Below, in pieces: positions 52,601 to 60,930 of a stretch of 64,000 bases of DNA. The DNA is taken from assembly GCF_003028855.1 (NCBI RefSeq), contig NZ_CP028324.1, positions 6,262,001 through 6,326,000 on the forward strand, read 5' to 3'. The notes under the pieces are model-generated. The model searched no databases and was not told the DNA's origin. It worked only from the letters and a program-made list of their open reading frames with translations. The position numbers were made by a program, and so were the translations under genes. Source of the DNA: Pseudoduganella armeniaca (GTDB lineage: Bacteria > Pseudomonadota > Gammaproteobacteria > Burkholderiales > Burkholderiaceae_D). Within the stretch, counting starts at the first letter, position 1. Every line of letters begins with the position of its first letter.

Positions 52601-53281
52601 ACGCCGACGCAAGCCATCGTCGTGCAGATGCCGCAAAGCCTGGAAGGCGTCATCAAGAAGCGCGTCGAGTTCCTGACCGGCTACCAGAACGCGGCCTACG
52701 CGGCCCAGTACGAGCAGTTGGTATCGCAGGTGCGCGAGCGCGAGACGGCGCTGGGGCTGTCCAACAAGCTGTCGATGGCGGTGGCCAAGTCGCTGTTCAA
52801 GCTGATGGCGTACAAGGACGAATACGAAGTGGCGCGCCTGTACACGGACGGCCGCTTCGTCGAGCAGCTGAAAACGCAGTTCGAGGGTGACTTCAGCCTG
52901 AAGTTCAACCTGGCGCCGCCGATCTTCGCGAAGAAGGATGCCAAGGGCCACCTGGTGAAAGCGGAGTACGGCTCGTGGATGTGGAAGGCGTTCAGCGTGC
53001 TGGCCAAGCTGAAAGGCCTGCGCGGCGGTGCGTTCGACATCTTCGGCCGTACCGAGGAACGCAAGATGGAACGCGCGTTGATCGGCGAATACCGCCAAAT
53101 CGTGGCGGAACTGCTGGCCGGCCTGAACGCGGGCAACTACGAGCAGGCCGTGGCGATCGCCGCCCTGCCGGAGAAGATCCGCGGCTTCGGCCACGTCAAG
53201 GAAAAAGCCGTCGCCACGTTCCACGCCGACAAGGCGCGCCTGCTGGCAGCCTTCGGCGGCGCCCGCCAGCACGCCGCCTGA
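49697..53281 (+). CDS. Indolepyruvate:ferredoxin oxidoreductase, fused alpha/beta
   Basis: A 1194-residue fused 2-oxoacid:ferredoxin oxidoreductase that decarboxylates aryl pyruvates to aryl-acyl-CoA. The N-terminal part carries the pyrimidine and TPP-binding domains (GYRGSPLGGLD, GIGCHVMA, PWIGQAAF). Iron-sulfur ligand sets are at Cys672/675/678/684 (CEGCGDCGIQSNC) and Cys705/711/716. The C-terminal gamma-type domain begins INGIGGTGVITVGALMG. TGGAGA precedes the ATG at 49697. The C-terminal region (after about residue 1000) resembles the DUF6537-type extension of betaproteobacterial enzymes. Oxygen sensitivity in an aerobe makes its physiological role of interest. Confidence 0.94.
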   Translation: MPDTPAMGTAASVRDAAPAQPVVLNDVSLDDKYIATSGKIFLSGIQALVRLPMMQKKRDEKAGLNTAGFISGYRGSPLGGLDETLWKTKKHLEANHIQFVPGVNEDLAATAVWGSQQVDLIGPSKYDGVFAMWYGKGPGVDRCGDVFKHMNHAGTSKHGGILLVAGDDHGAYSSTLPHQSDHIFSACMIPVLYPCNVQEYLDLGVHGWAMSRFSGCAVAFKALADTVESSASVDADPFRVQVKLPQDFHMPEGGLNARLSSIPLGQQARNQEALMQDYKIYAALAYARENKLNHTTIDNPNAKLGIIASGKSYLDVLEALEELGIDEDMAAKVGLRLFKVSMPWPLEPDSVREFAQGLDEILVVEEKRQFVEYQLKEQLYNWRDDVRPRVIGKFDDKGEWVAPRGEWLLPPKADFSVSQVARVIASRVKRYIDDTHIQDQIKARLTFLDAKDAVLKKAISTPFRPAFYCSGCPHNTSTKVPDGSFALAGIGCHVMATSIYPEMNKLTTHMGGEGTPWIGQAAFSEVPHVFQNLGDGTYFHSGYLAIRAAVAAKVNITYKILYNDAVAMTGGQPVDGTVSVPMIAQQMAAEGIKRIALVTEDLSRYADRSNLPAIVTLHDRKEMDDVQRELREIPGCTVLIYDQTCAAEKRRRRKKNEFPDPNKRMVINEAVCEGCGDCGIQSNCVSILPKETEFGRKRTIDQSSCNKDYSCVKGFCPSFVTVEGGTLKKSKTGVSKDKASDDGWAPLPQPRLPDCEQPYNILINGIGGTGVITVGALMGMAAHLEGKGASVLDMTGMSQKNGSVTSHVKIATSPAHLRAQRIATGEADLILGCDMLTAGAADAVSKMRPGRTLAVVNLHEQPPGTFAQNADWQYPAEEVRALIVESVGGADAADFIDATKLATALMGDSIAANLFMLGYAWQRGRIPLSEAALLRAIEMNGVAVESNKKSFLWGRRAAVDVKKVEMTATPTQAIVVQMPQSLEGVIKKRVEFLTGYQNAAYAAQYEQLVSQVRERETALGLSNKLSMAVAKSLFKLMAYKDEYEVARLYTDGRFVEQLKTQFEGDFSLKFNLAPPIFAKKDAKGHLVKAEYGSWMWKAFSVLAKLKGLRGGAFDIFGRTEERKMERALIGEYRQIVAELLAGLNAGNYEQAVAIAALPEKIRGFGHVKEKAVATFHADKARLLAAFGGARQHAA

Positions 53282-53286
53282 GCCAA

Positions 53287-53379
53287 GACAGCCCGGGGCT
53301 TCGGACTAATCCGGGACTGTCCCGGAATATTTACCCGACAGCCCCGGTGCTTCGGAATAGTCCGGGACAGTCCCGGACT
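53287..53379. repeat. Two tandem copies of a palindrome-bearing unit
   Basis: Units 53287-53328 and 53337-53379 align as GACAGCCC..GGGCTTCGGA..A.TCCGGGAC.GTCCCGGA. Each ends in a 17-bp palindrome with 8-bp arms (TCCGGGAC/GTCCCGGA) at 53310-53326 and 53361-53377. A partial third copy (CCAGGACAGTCCCC) follows. They lie between the oxidoreductase stop and the icmF promoter. Confidence 0.75.
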
Positions 53380-53398
53380 TTTCCAGGACAGTCCCCAG

Positions 53399-53427
53399 TT
53401 CTTACGTTAACGTAAACGTCATATAAT
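53399..53427 (+). promoter_or_regulatory. icmF promoter with 14-bp palindromic operator
   Basis: A perfect -10 hexamer TATAAT (53422-53427) lies 17 bp after a weak -35 (TTCTTA, 53399-53404). The spacer overlaps TTACGTTAACGTAA (53402-53415), a perfect palindrome, extended by a further ACGT to the right. A repressor bound here would block RNA polymerase. The sequence recalls operators of MerR-family LiuR regulators of branched-chain amino-acid degradation, from memory only. AGGGA lies just before the icmF ATG. Confidence 0.6.
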
Positions 53428-53464
53428 CGGATCAGCACGATCCGTCGAAATTCCAGGGAATCTC

Positions 53465-56400
53465 ATGAACGATCTGACCTCCGCCAAGACCCTTGCCGCC
53501 GAAGCCGACCAGGCGCGGCCGGCCAACAAGGTGCGCTTCGTTACGGCCGCCTCGCTGTTCGACGGCCACGACGCCTCGATCAACATCATGCGCCGCATCC
53601 TGCAGTCGAACGGCGTCGAGGTCGTCCACCTCGGCCACAACCGCTCGGTGGACGAAGTCGTCACCGCGGCGCTGGCCGAGGACGTGCAGGGCATCGCCAT
53701 CTCCAGCTACCAGGGCGGCCACGTCGAATACTTCAAGTACATGATCGACCTGCTGCGCCAGCGCGGCGGCGCCCACATCAAGGTGTTCGGCGGCGGCGGC
53801 GGCGTGATCGTGCCGGCCGAGATCGCGGACCTGCACGCGTATGGCGTGACCCGCATCTTCAGCCCGGAAGACGGCCAGCGCATGGGTTTAGTGGGCATGA
53901 TCCAGTGGATGGTGCAGCAGTGCGACATCGACCTGTCGCAATACTCCCCTACCTCGCTGGCGCCGCTGCAGGAAGGCGACATCGCCGCGCGCCATCGCCC
54001 GCTGGCCCAGCTGATCACGGCGCTGGAAAACGACCGCGCCGCGCCCGAACTGCGCAAGCAGCTGATCGAGGTGGCCGACCAGCTGACCACGCCAACGCTC
54101 GGCATTACCGGCACGGGTGGCGCCGGTAAATCGTCGCTGACGGATGAACTGATTCGCCGCATCCGCCTGGACCAGGGCGATGCACTGAACATCGCCATCA
54201 TCTCGATCGACCCGTCGCGCCGCAAGTCCGGTGGTGCGCTGCTGGGCGACCGCATCCGCATGAATGCGATCAATCCGTGGAACGGCCAGGCGCGCGTGTT
54301 CATGCGCTCCTTGGCCACACGTGAAGCGGGTTCCGAGATCTCGCAAGCGCTGCCGGACGTGATCGCCGCCTGCAAGGTGGCCGGCTTCGACCTCGTCATC
54401 GTCGAGACCTCCGGCATCGGCCAGGGCGACGCCGCCATCGTGCCGCACGTGGACGTGTCGATGTACGTGATGACGCCCGAATTCGGCGCCGCCTCACAGC
54501 TGGAAAAGATCGACATGCTCGATTTCGCCGACTTCATCGCCATCAACAAGTTCGACCGCAAGGGTGCGCAGGACGCGCTGCGCGACGTTGCAAAACAGTA
54601 CCAGCGCAACCGCGAACTGTGGAGCAAGCGTCCGGAAGAGATGCCGGTGTACGGCACCCAGGCGTCGCGCTTCAATGACGACGGCGTCACCGCGCTGTAC
54701 CAGGGCCTGCTGCCCAAGCTGGTCGAGCATGGCCTGCACACGCAGCCGGGCAAGCTGGCGCCGGTGGACGTGCGCTTCAGCTCCGGCAAGAACGTCATCG
54801 TGCCGCCCGCGCGCGCACGCTACCTGGCCGAGATCGCGGACACGGTGCGCGGCTACCACAAGACGGTGCGGCGCCAGTCGGTGCTGGCGCGCGAACGCCA
54901 GCAGCTGACGGAGGCCAAGCGCATGCTGGCATTGGCGGGCAAGAACGCCGACTTCGACGACGTCATCGTCGAACGCGACAACCAGCTGGACGCCAACACC
55001 AAAAAACTGCTGACCACGTGGCCGGAAGTGCAGGCTTCCTACGCCGGCGACGAGTTCGTCGTGAAAATCCGCGACAAGGAAATCCGCACGGGCCTCGTCT
55101 ATCACACGCTGTCCGGCAACAAGGTGAGGAAGGTATCGCTGCCGAAGTACGAGGACCACGGCGAGCTGCTGCGCTGGCTGATGCTGGAAAACGTGCCGGG
55201 CTCGTTCCCGTACACGGCCGGCGTGTTCCCGTTCAAGCGCGAGGGCGAAGACCCGACCCGCATGTTCGCCGGCGAAGGCGACGCGTTCCGCACCAACCGC
55301 CGCTTCAAGCTGGTCTCGGAAGGGCTGGACGCGAAGCGCCTGTCCACCGCCTTCGACTCCGTCACCTTGTACGGCGCCGACCCGGCGCTGCGCCCGGACA
55401 TCTACGGTAAAGTAGGCAACTCGGGCGTCTCGATCGCCACGCTGGACGACATGAAGGTGCTGTACGACGGCTTCGACCTGTGCAGCCCGACGACCTCCGT
55501 CTCGATGACGATCAACGGCCCGGCGCCAACGATCCTGGCCATGTTCATGAACACGGCGATCGACCAGCAGATCGACAAGTTCGCGCGCGACCAGGGCCGC
55601 CAGCCGACCGATGAAGAGGCGGCGCAGATCCGCGCCTGGGTGCTGCAGAACGTGCGCGGCACCGTGCAGGCCGACATCCTGAAGGAAGACCAGGGCCAGA
55701 ACACCTGCATCTTCAGCACCGAGTTCTCGCTGAAGGTGATGGGCGACATCCAGGAGTACTTCGTCCAGCACCAGGTGCGCAACTTCTACTCCGTGTCGAT
55801 CTCCGGCTACCACATCGCCGAGGCGGGCGCGAACCCGATCTCGCAACTGGCCTTTACCCTGTCGAACGGTTTCACCTTTGTCGAGGCCTACCTGGCGCGC
55901 GGCATGAACATCGACGACTTCGCACCGAACCTGTCGTTCTTCTTCTCGAACGGCATGGACCCGGAATACACGGTGCTGGGCCGCGTGGCGCGCCGCATCT
56001 GGGCCGTCACGATGCGCGACAAGTACGGCGCCAACGACCGCAGCCAGAAGCTGAAGTACCACATCCAGACCTCGGGCCGCTCGCTGCACGCGCAGGAGAT
56101 CGACTTCAACGACATCCGCACGACCCTGCAGGCGCTGATCGCGATCTACGACAACTGCAACTCGCTGCACACCAATGCCTACGACGAGGCGATCACCACG
56201 CCGACGGACGAATCGGTGCGCCGTGCCCTGGCGATCCAGCTGATCATCAACCGCGAGTGGGGCCTGGCGAAGAACGAGAACCCGAACCAGGGCGCGTTCA
56301 TCATGGAAGAACTGACCGACCTGGTGGAAGAGGCGGTGCTGCAGGAGTTCGAGCGCATCGCCGAACGCGGCGGCGTGCTGGGCGCGATGGAAACGGGCTA

Positions 56401-56755
56401 CCAGCGCGGCAAGATCCAGGAGGAGTCGCTGCTGTACGAGCACAAGAAGCACGACGGCTCGCTGCCGATCATCGGCGTCAATACCTTCCGCAATCCGAAG
56501 GGCGCCGAGGTACCGCAGACGATCGAGCTAGCCCGTTCCACCGACGACGAGAAGCAGTCGCAGTTGAAGCGCCTGGAGGACTTCCACCAGCGCCACGCAT
56601 CGGAAAGCCCGGCCGCGCTGGCCGCGCTGCAGCAGGCCGCGATCGACAACGCCAACGTGTTCGAGAAGCTGATGGACGCGGCGCGGGTCTGCTCGCTGGG
56701 GCAGATCACCACGGCCTTGTTCGAGGTGGGTGGGCAGTACCGCCGGAATATGTAG
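53465..56755 (+). CDS. icmF: IcmF, fused isobutyryl-CoA mutase with G-protein chaperone
   Basis: A 1096-residue adenosylcobalamin-dependent fusion enzyme interconverting isobutyryl-CoA and n-butyryl-CoA. The order is the B12-binding domain (FDGHDASIN, axial His35), the MeaB-like GTPase (TGTGGAGKSSL, Lys222; then SIDPSRRKSGGALLGDRIRM), and the mutase catalytic barrel (FPYTAGVFPFKR, PTTSVSMTINGPAP, GYHIAEAGANPISQLAFTL, FAPNLSFFFSNGMDPEYT). This order is that of IcmF rather than of separate methylmalonyl-CoA mutase. It is preceded by its own promoter/operator and ends at a hairpin element. It links to branched-chain amino-acid or butyrate metabolism. Confidence 0.95.
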   Translation: MNDLTSAKTLAAEADQARPANKVRFVTAASLFDGHDASINIMRRILQSNGVEVVHLGHNRSVDEVVTAALAEDVQGIAISSYQGGHVEYFKYMIDLLRQRGGAHIKVFGGGGGVIVPAEIADLHAYGVTRIFSPEDGQRMGLVGMIQWMVQQCDIDLSQYSPTSLAPLQEGDIAARHRPLAQLITALENDRAAPELRKQLIEVADQLTTPTLGITGTGGAGKSSLTDELIRRIRLDQGDALNIAIISIDPSRRKSGGALLGDRIRMNAINPWNGQARVFMRSLATREAGSEISQALPDVIAACKVAGFDLVIVETSGIGQGDAAIVPHVDVSMYVMTPEFGAASQLEKIDMLDFADFIAINKFDRKGAQDALRDVAKQYQRNRELWSKRPEEMPVYGTQASRFNDDGVTALYQGLLPKLVEHGLHTQPGKLAPVDVRFSSGKNVIVPPARARYLAEIADTVRGYHKTVRRQSVLARERQQLTEAKRMLALAGKNADFDDVIVERDNQLDANTKKLLTTWPEVQASYAGDEFVVKIRDKEIRTGLVYHTLSGNKVRKVSLPKYEDHGELLRWLMLENVPGSFPYTAGVFPFKREGEDPTRMFAGEGDAFRTNRRFKLVSEGLDAKRLSTAFDSVTLYGADPALRPDIYGKVGNSGVSIATLDDMKVLYDGFDLCSPTTSVSMTINGPAPTILAMFMNTAIDQQIDKFARDQGRQPTDEEAAQIRAWVLQNVRGTVQADILKEDQGQNTCIFSTEFSLKVMGDIQEYFVQHQVRNFYSVSISGYHIAEAGANPISQLAFTLSNGFTFVEAYLARGMNIDDFAPNLSFFFSNGMDPEYTVLGRVARRIWAVTMRDKYGANDRSQKLKYHIQTSGRSLHAQEIDFNDIRTTLQALIAIYDNCNSLHTNAYDEAITTPTDESVRRALAIQLIINREWGLAKNENPNQGAFIMEELTDLVEEAVLQEFERIAERGGVLGAMETGYQRGKIQEESLLYEHKKHDGSLPIIGVNTFRNPKGAEVPQTIELARSTDDEKQSQLKRLEDFHQRHASESPAALAALQQAAIDNANVFEKLMDAARVCSLGQITTALFEVGGQYRRNM

Positions 56756-56764
56756 GAGACCCAT

Positions 56765-56817
56765 GGGGACGTGCACCTGTTTGCGGGTCTTCGACCCGCA
56801 AACAGGTGCACGTCCCC
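56765..56817. repeat. 25-bp perfect hairpin element (family B, copy 2)
   Basis: Arms 56765-56789 and 56793-56817 are exact complements with loop TTC. It contains GTGCACCTGT and GGGTC before the loop, the same plan as 29562-29616 with different stem detail. It begins 10 bp after the icmF stop and has no T-tract. Confidence 0.85.
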
Positions 56818-57042
56818 GGTATTTCTGCTTCCCGGCATTAACCTTAAACTATCAATGTTAAAAGACGGCGCGCGCCCCGCCCCGTCCCGCCACAATCATC
56901 GCCGCGATTTTCAAGCGGTATTGACCTCCTTCTACCTTTGCTATCGTATTGCCAGCCAGCTCTGCTGCTGATCAATACGCCGATGTTCCCCTCCGCTAAC
57001 GTATAGCTCGTTGTACAGGCCTCCCCCTGATGAGGACCGTAA

Positions 57043-57938
57043 ATGAGATACGCACGCCTGACGCCGGGACACGGCTTCAAACCCGCCAACAGCTTCTTTT
57101 ACTACCTGCAGCGTATCATCGTCTCGCCGCCGCTCAGGGGCTGTGCGTGCGCATGTTCCGTCATTGGGTGCGCATGCGCCAAGGCCAACCCGCCGCGTCC
57201 GTGCCGACCTCGCAGCGCCGCCTGCTCGAGCACTTGCACGCGGAGGGTTATGCGGCGCTGGGCAACGTGCTGACGCACGAACAATGTGCCGACATCCACC
57301 GTTACTTCACGCCGCGCACCTTGACCGACCGGCACGATGCCAGTTCCATCTTCACCTTGGCCGAAGTGCCGGCCACGGCCCGGCTGGCCGAGTACAGCCT
57401 GAGCGACATCGTGCACTGCCCGCACATCCTGGCACTGGCCAACGACCGCCGCCTGCTGGAGCTGGCGGCCAGCTACATCGGCTGCAAACCGACCATCTCG
57501 CAACTGGGCGTGCGTTGGTCGTTTCCCAGCACGGCCCAGCGCAGCGATCTGCAGACGTTCCACCGCGACTCGGAAGACTGGCGCTACTTCAAGGTGATCG
57601 TCTACCTGACCGACGTGGGCGATGGCGACGGTCCCCATGTCTACGTGCGCGGCACCCACAAGACGCGCGCACCGATGCGCCTGCGCCTGCAGAGCGATGG
57701 CGAGATCAGCGAGGAGTATGGCGACGAGCGCCTGATCGTCGCGCGCGGCGAACGGGGCTTCGCTTTTGCCGTGGACACCGCGGGCGTGCACAAGGGCGCG
57801 CCGCCCATCGACCGGCCACGCCTGATGCTGCAGATCCAGTACTCGTTGTTTCGCAGCTACGCGTATGTGTACGAACCGGAGCCGTATCCGGACGGCTGCC
57901 TGTTCGACCGCTACATCAACCGCCTGATCCTGGCGTAG
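57043..57938 (+). CDS. Phytanoyl-CoA dioxygenase (PhyH) family protein, probable frameshift near N-terminus
   Basis: The main frame is certain from ATG 57153 to 57938 (261 residues). It has the Fe(II) facial triad: HRD (His at 57561-57563, Asp at 57567-57569) and the distal His at 57789-57791 (AGVHKG), with VYLTDVGDGDGPHVYVRGTHK between them. The PhyH family uses 2-oxoglutarate and O2. A better start appears to be ATG 57043, which follows GAGG and encodes MRYARLTPGHGFKPANSFFY in another frame. One extra G in the G4 run at 57137-57140 would join this to the main frame (298 residues). It is convergent with the LacI regulator gene. Substrate is unknown. Confidence 0.8.
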
Positions 57939-57939
57939 C

Positions 57940-58950
57940 TTACCGGGGTGCCGGCCCCACCGTGGAACCTGCCAGCAGGCGCGGTTGCCACAACTCCTGC
58001 AACGCCGCCGCCGGCGTACCGTCCAGGCGCGCCAGCAGCATTTGCGCCATCCTGGCGCCCGCCGCGCGCGCGTCGGGCTGGTCGATCGTCGTCACGTCCA
58101 GCTCCGCCAAGGTATCGGCCATGCTGCCCCAGACAACCAGCGAGATGTCGATACCAATGCGCACGCCGGCGTCCAGCAGCGCACGCACGGCACCCACGCC
58201 GGACAGGTGGTTATCGACAATGACGGCCGTTGGCCTTGGCGTCACGGCCAGCAACTGCTGCATGGCCTGGTAGCCGCTGCGGCGGTCGATCGCGGATTCG
58301 ATCAGGCAGCGCGCATCGAGCTCCAGGCCGGCCGCCTGCAACGAGCCAATGAAACTGTCGCGCCGCTGACGCGCGAAATTGAGCGTCAGCGGTGAGCCCA
58401 GCAGCGCGACGCGGCGGTGCCCACGCGCCAGCAGCGATTGCACGGCCAGCGCGATGCCGGCCGCGTTGTCGTAGTCGAACCAGGCATACGGCTGTTCCAG
58501 CTGGGTCCTGCCATGGGCGACAAACGGAAAGTCGGCCTCGCTGAGCCAGGCGATCCGCTCGTCGTCGACCAGCGTCCGGCTGACCACCAGGCCATCCACG
58601 CGACGGCCCCGTACCAGTTGGCGGTACGTGGGCAGCTCGTTGGCTGGCGAGACGGGCACGATGATCAGGTTCATGCCGGCCGCCTCCAGCGCCGCGGACA
58701 TGCCGCCGACGGTCTCCAGGAACATCGGGTCGCCCAGGTCGGCCGGCAGCAATGGATAGATGATGCCGAGCACATTGCTGCGGCCGACGGCCAGCGTGCG
58801 CGCGGCGGGATTGGCCTGGTAGCCGGCCGCGGCGGCGGCGGCCAGGACGCGTTCGCGCGTGCGCTCCGACACTTCCGGATAGCCGTTCAACGCCCGGCTG
58901 ACCGTGGTCTTCGACATGCCGAGCATATCGGCCAGCGCTTTCAGGTTCAT
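57940..58950 (-). CDS. LacI-family regulator of the disaccharide locus
   Basis: A 336-residue LacI/GalR repressor. The N-terminal HTH and hinge (LKALADMLGMSKTTVSRALNGYPEVSERTRERV, ANPAARTLAVGRSNVLG) and the periplasmic-binding-protein-like effector domain (VDGLVVSRT, DNAAGIALAVQSLLARGHRRVALLG, VIVDNHLSGVGAVRAL) are clear. It lies downstream of the MFS gene on the same strand. The target is probably the adjacent GH65/pgmB/MFS genes. Confidence 0.92.
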   Translation of the reverse strand: MNLKALADMLGMSKTTVSRALNGYPEVSERTRERVLAAAAAAGYQANPAARTLAVGRSNVLGIIYPLLPADLGDPMFLETVGGMSAALEAAGMNLIIVPVSPANELPTYRQLVRGRRVDGLVVSRTLVDDERIAWLSEADFPFVAHGRTQLEQPYAWFDYDNAAGIALAVQSLLARGHRRVALLGSPLTLNFARQRRDSFIGSLQAAGLELDARCLIESAIDRRSGYQAMQQLLAVTPRPTAVIVDNHLSGVGAVRALLDAGVRIGIDISLVVWGSMADTLAELDVTTIDQPDARAAGARMAQMLLARLDGTPAAALQELWQPRLLAGSTVGPAPR

Positions 58951-58959
58951 TGCAAGGGA

Positions 58960-58983
58960 AGGGTCAATGCGAGGGTCAATGCG
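58960..58983. repeat. 12-bp tandem duplication at MFS stop / LacI leader
   Basis: AGGGTCAATGCG occurs twice in direct succession. The second copy contains the MFS stop codon, and both lie immediately upstream of the LacI start, so the duplication changes the spacing between the two genes. Confidence 0.6.
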
Positions 58984-60247
58984 AGCCGCCGATTATAACG
59001 GGCCCGGCGCCGCCCAAGCCGTCCTCCCCTTCCACGGCGCGGCGGAAGAAGTACAGCATGACCAGGACGATAGCGATCGGCACCAAGGTCAGGTAGAACG
59101 CGAAGTGGCCGGAGAACGCGCCGAAGATATAACCCGTGATCAGCGAACCCGTGGTGCCGCCCAGCGCCGAGAAGATCACCAGCAGGCCTGTCATGGCCGA
59201 GTGCTGGTGCTGCGGCAAGGAGCTCAGCATCACCGAGTTGATGCCGGGGTAGATCGGCGCCATGAACAGGCCGATCAGCGGGAACAGGAAGGCGGCGACG
59301 GGCGCGCTGGCCCAGGTCACGTGCGGATTGGCCACCGCGTCGTGCGTCAGCGGCAGCGCCAGCAGCACCACGGCGCCCATGCCGACCAGGCAGGCGTTCA
59401 TCACGGGATACCAGTGCAGCCGGCGCAGCACGATCCCGGCAGATAAGCGGCCTAGCGCAAGGCAGGCCGCGAAGATGCTCGTCACCTGCACGCTCATGGC
59501 CGCCGGCAGCTTCAGGATCTCGTTGTTAAACGTCGGCAGCCACGTGCCCACGCTCTGCTCGATCAGCACATATAAGAATGCGGTGATGACGAAGATGCAG
59601 ACCAGCGGCTTGAAGAACAGCTTGAGCATCGCGGCAAAGTCCTGCGCCGGCGTGCGCTCGGCCGGCAGTGCGGCCAGACGCTCGTCGAACGTGGTCATCG
59701 ACAGCAGCACGAACGTGACGGCGCACAGCGCGGCCAGCTGCCAGTAGACGTTCAGCCAGCTGTGCGAGCGCGGATCGCTCGAGTCGATGAACCAGCTGAA
59801 CACCCAGTAGGCGCACAGCACGCCCAGCATGAAGAAGCCTTCCAGCGTGTTCATGATGCCGGCATGGTGACGCCGGCTGGTGGCGACCAGGCCCAGGGTG
59901 GAATAGACCGACACCTTGATCAGCGCGAACGACACGCCCACGCAGAGGAACAGCAGCTTGGCCGTGGCAAAACCCGGCACCAGCGGCATCGCCAGGCAGG
60001 CACACGTGACGATGGCCAGGCCGGTCAGCATCGCCTTCTTGTAGCCGATGCGCGGCAGGAACGACGCGACCAGGAACGACACGACGGCGATCGGCAGGTC
60101 CTTGAATCCTTCCAGCACGCTGGCGGCCGATTTCGTCACGCCGTAGTTGTTGATGACCTGCAGGATCACCGTGCCGACACTGTTGAGCAGGATGGCGAAC
60201 ACGAAATAGATCAGGAACAGGATGAACAGGATGCGGCGGCTTTGCAT
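58976..60247 (-). CDS. MFS sugar transporter
   Basis: A 423-residue membrane protein with about twelve hydrophobic segments, e.g. ILFILFLIYFVFAILL at the start and AFYLTLVPIAIVLVMLYFF at the end. It has the look of FucP/GGP-type sugar permeases (LNSVGTVILQVINNYGV, YPGINSVMLSSLPQHQHSAMTGLL). GGAGG precedes the ATG. It is grouped with a GH65 phosphorylase and beta-phosphoglucomutase, so it likely imports the disaccharide (maltose, trehalose or similar). Confidence 0.9.
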   Translation of the reverse strand: MQSRRILFILFLIYFVFAILLNSVGTVILQVINNYGVTKSAASVLEGFKDLPIAVVSFLVASFLPRIGYKKAMLTGLAIVTCACLAMPLVPGFATAKLLFLCVGVSFALIKVSVYSTLGLVATSRRHHAGIMNTLEGFFMLGVLCAYWVFSWFIDSSDPRSHSWLNVYWQLAALCAVTFVLLSMTTFDERLAALPAERTPAQDFAAMLKLFFKPLVCIFVITAFLYVLIEQSVGTWLPTFNNEILKLPAAMSVQVTSIFAACLALGRLSAGIVLRRLHWYPVMNACLVGMGAVVLLALPLTHDAVANPHVTWASAPVAAFLFPLIGLFMAPIYPGINSVMLSSLPQHQHSAMTGLLVIFSALGGTTGSLITGYIFGAFSGHFAFYLTLVPIAIVLVMLYFFRRAVEGEDGLGGAGPVIIGGSH

Positions 60248-60285
60248 GGGGTGTCTCCTCCGTTGTATTTTTTTATATATTTTTT

Positions 60286-60930
60286 TTAAGCCGCGACGTA
60301 GTCGGATAGCCTGAACTGCGCCAGGCTTGGTATCACGACGTCCGCCTGGCGCAGTGTGGCGGGATCGCCGACGCCGACGGCGTACATGCCTGCCGCCTTG
60401 ATCGAGGCGACCCCGGCCACCGCGTCCTCGACGCCGAAGCAGTCGGCGGGCGGCACGCCCAGCGCCTGCGCCGCCACCAGGAAGATCTCCGGGTCCGGCT
60501 TGCCCTTGGCGATCATGCCCGCATCGACGACGTAGTCGAACTTGTCCGTGATGCCCAGCCGGTCCAGCACCGTGAACGCATTGCGGCTGACGGAGGCCAG
60601 GCCGATCTTCAGGCCCGCCGCGCGGCAGTCATCCAGCGCCTGCACGGCGCCCGGCAGCAGGTCGCCAGGCGTCATCGTGGCGATCAGCACCTTGTAATGC
60701 TCGTTCTTGGCGGTCGCCAGCGCCAGCTTTTCTTCCTGGGTGTAGCGCCGCGGACTGGAGGCGAGGATCAGGTCGAGGGACCCCATCCGGTCGATGCCCT
60801 TCAGGTGCTCGTTGAACGCCTCGTCGAAGTGCACCCCCTGCGATTCGGCCAGCCGCTTCCAGGCCAGGTAGTGGTAGCGGGCGGTGTCGGTGATGACGCC
60901 GTCCAGGTCGAAGATGACTGCGCGTTTCAT
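60286..60930 (-). CDS. pgmB: Beta-phosphoglucomutase (HAD superfamily)
   Basis: A 214-residue HAD phosphotransferase converting beta-glucose-1-phosphate to glucose-6-phosphate. The nucleophile and acid are Asp8/Asp10 in FDLDGVITDTARYHYLAW. The cap domain has the ERxG-type equivalent (LKGIDRMGSLDLIL), followed by LASVSRNAFTVLDRLG and GKPDPEIFLVAA, then FGVEDAVAGVASIKAAGM. Its ATG overlaps the stop of the GH65 gene (ATGA), so it handles the product of that phosphorylase. Confidence 0.95.
   Translation of the reverse strand: MKRAVIFDLDGVITDTARYHYLAWKRLAESQGVHFDEAFNEHLKGIDRMGSLDLILASSPRRYTQEEKLALATAKNEHYKVLIATMTPGDLLPGAVQALDDCRAAGLKIGLASVSRNAFTVLDRLGITDKFDYVVDAGMIAKGKPDPEIFLVAAQALGVPPADCFGVEDAVAGVASIKAAGMYAVGVGDPATLRQADVVIPSLAQFRLSDYVAA

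Noticed and set aside
49493..53272. A 1259-residue frame antisense to the indolepyruvate oxidoreductase
   Set aside because: The plus-strand gene has complete domains and Fe-S motifs; the antisense product is His/Arg/Gln-rich with no recognisable domain, a typical GC shadow.
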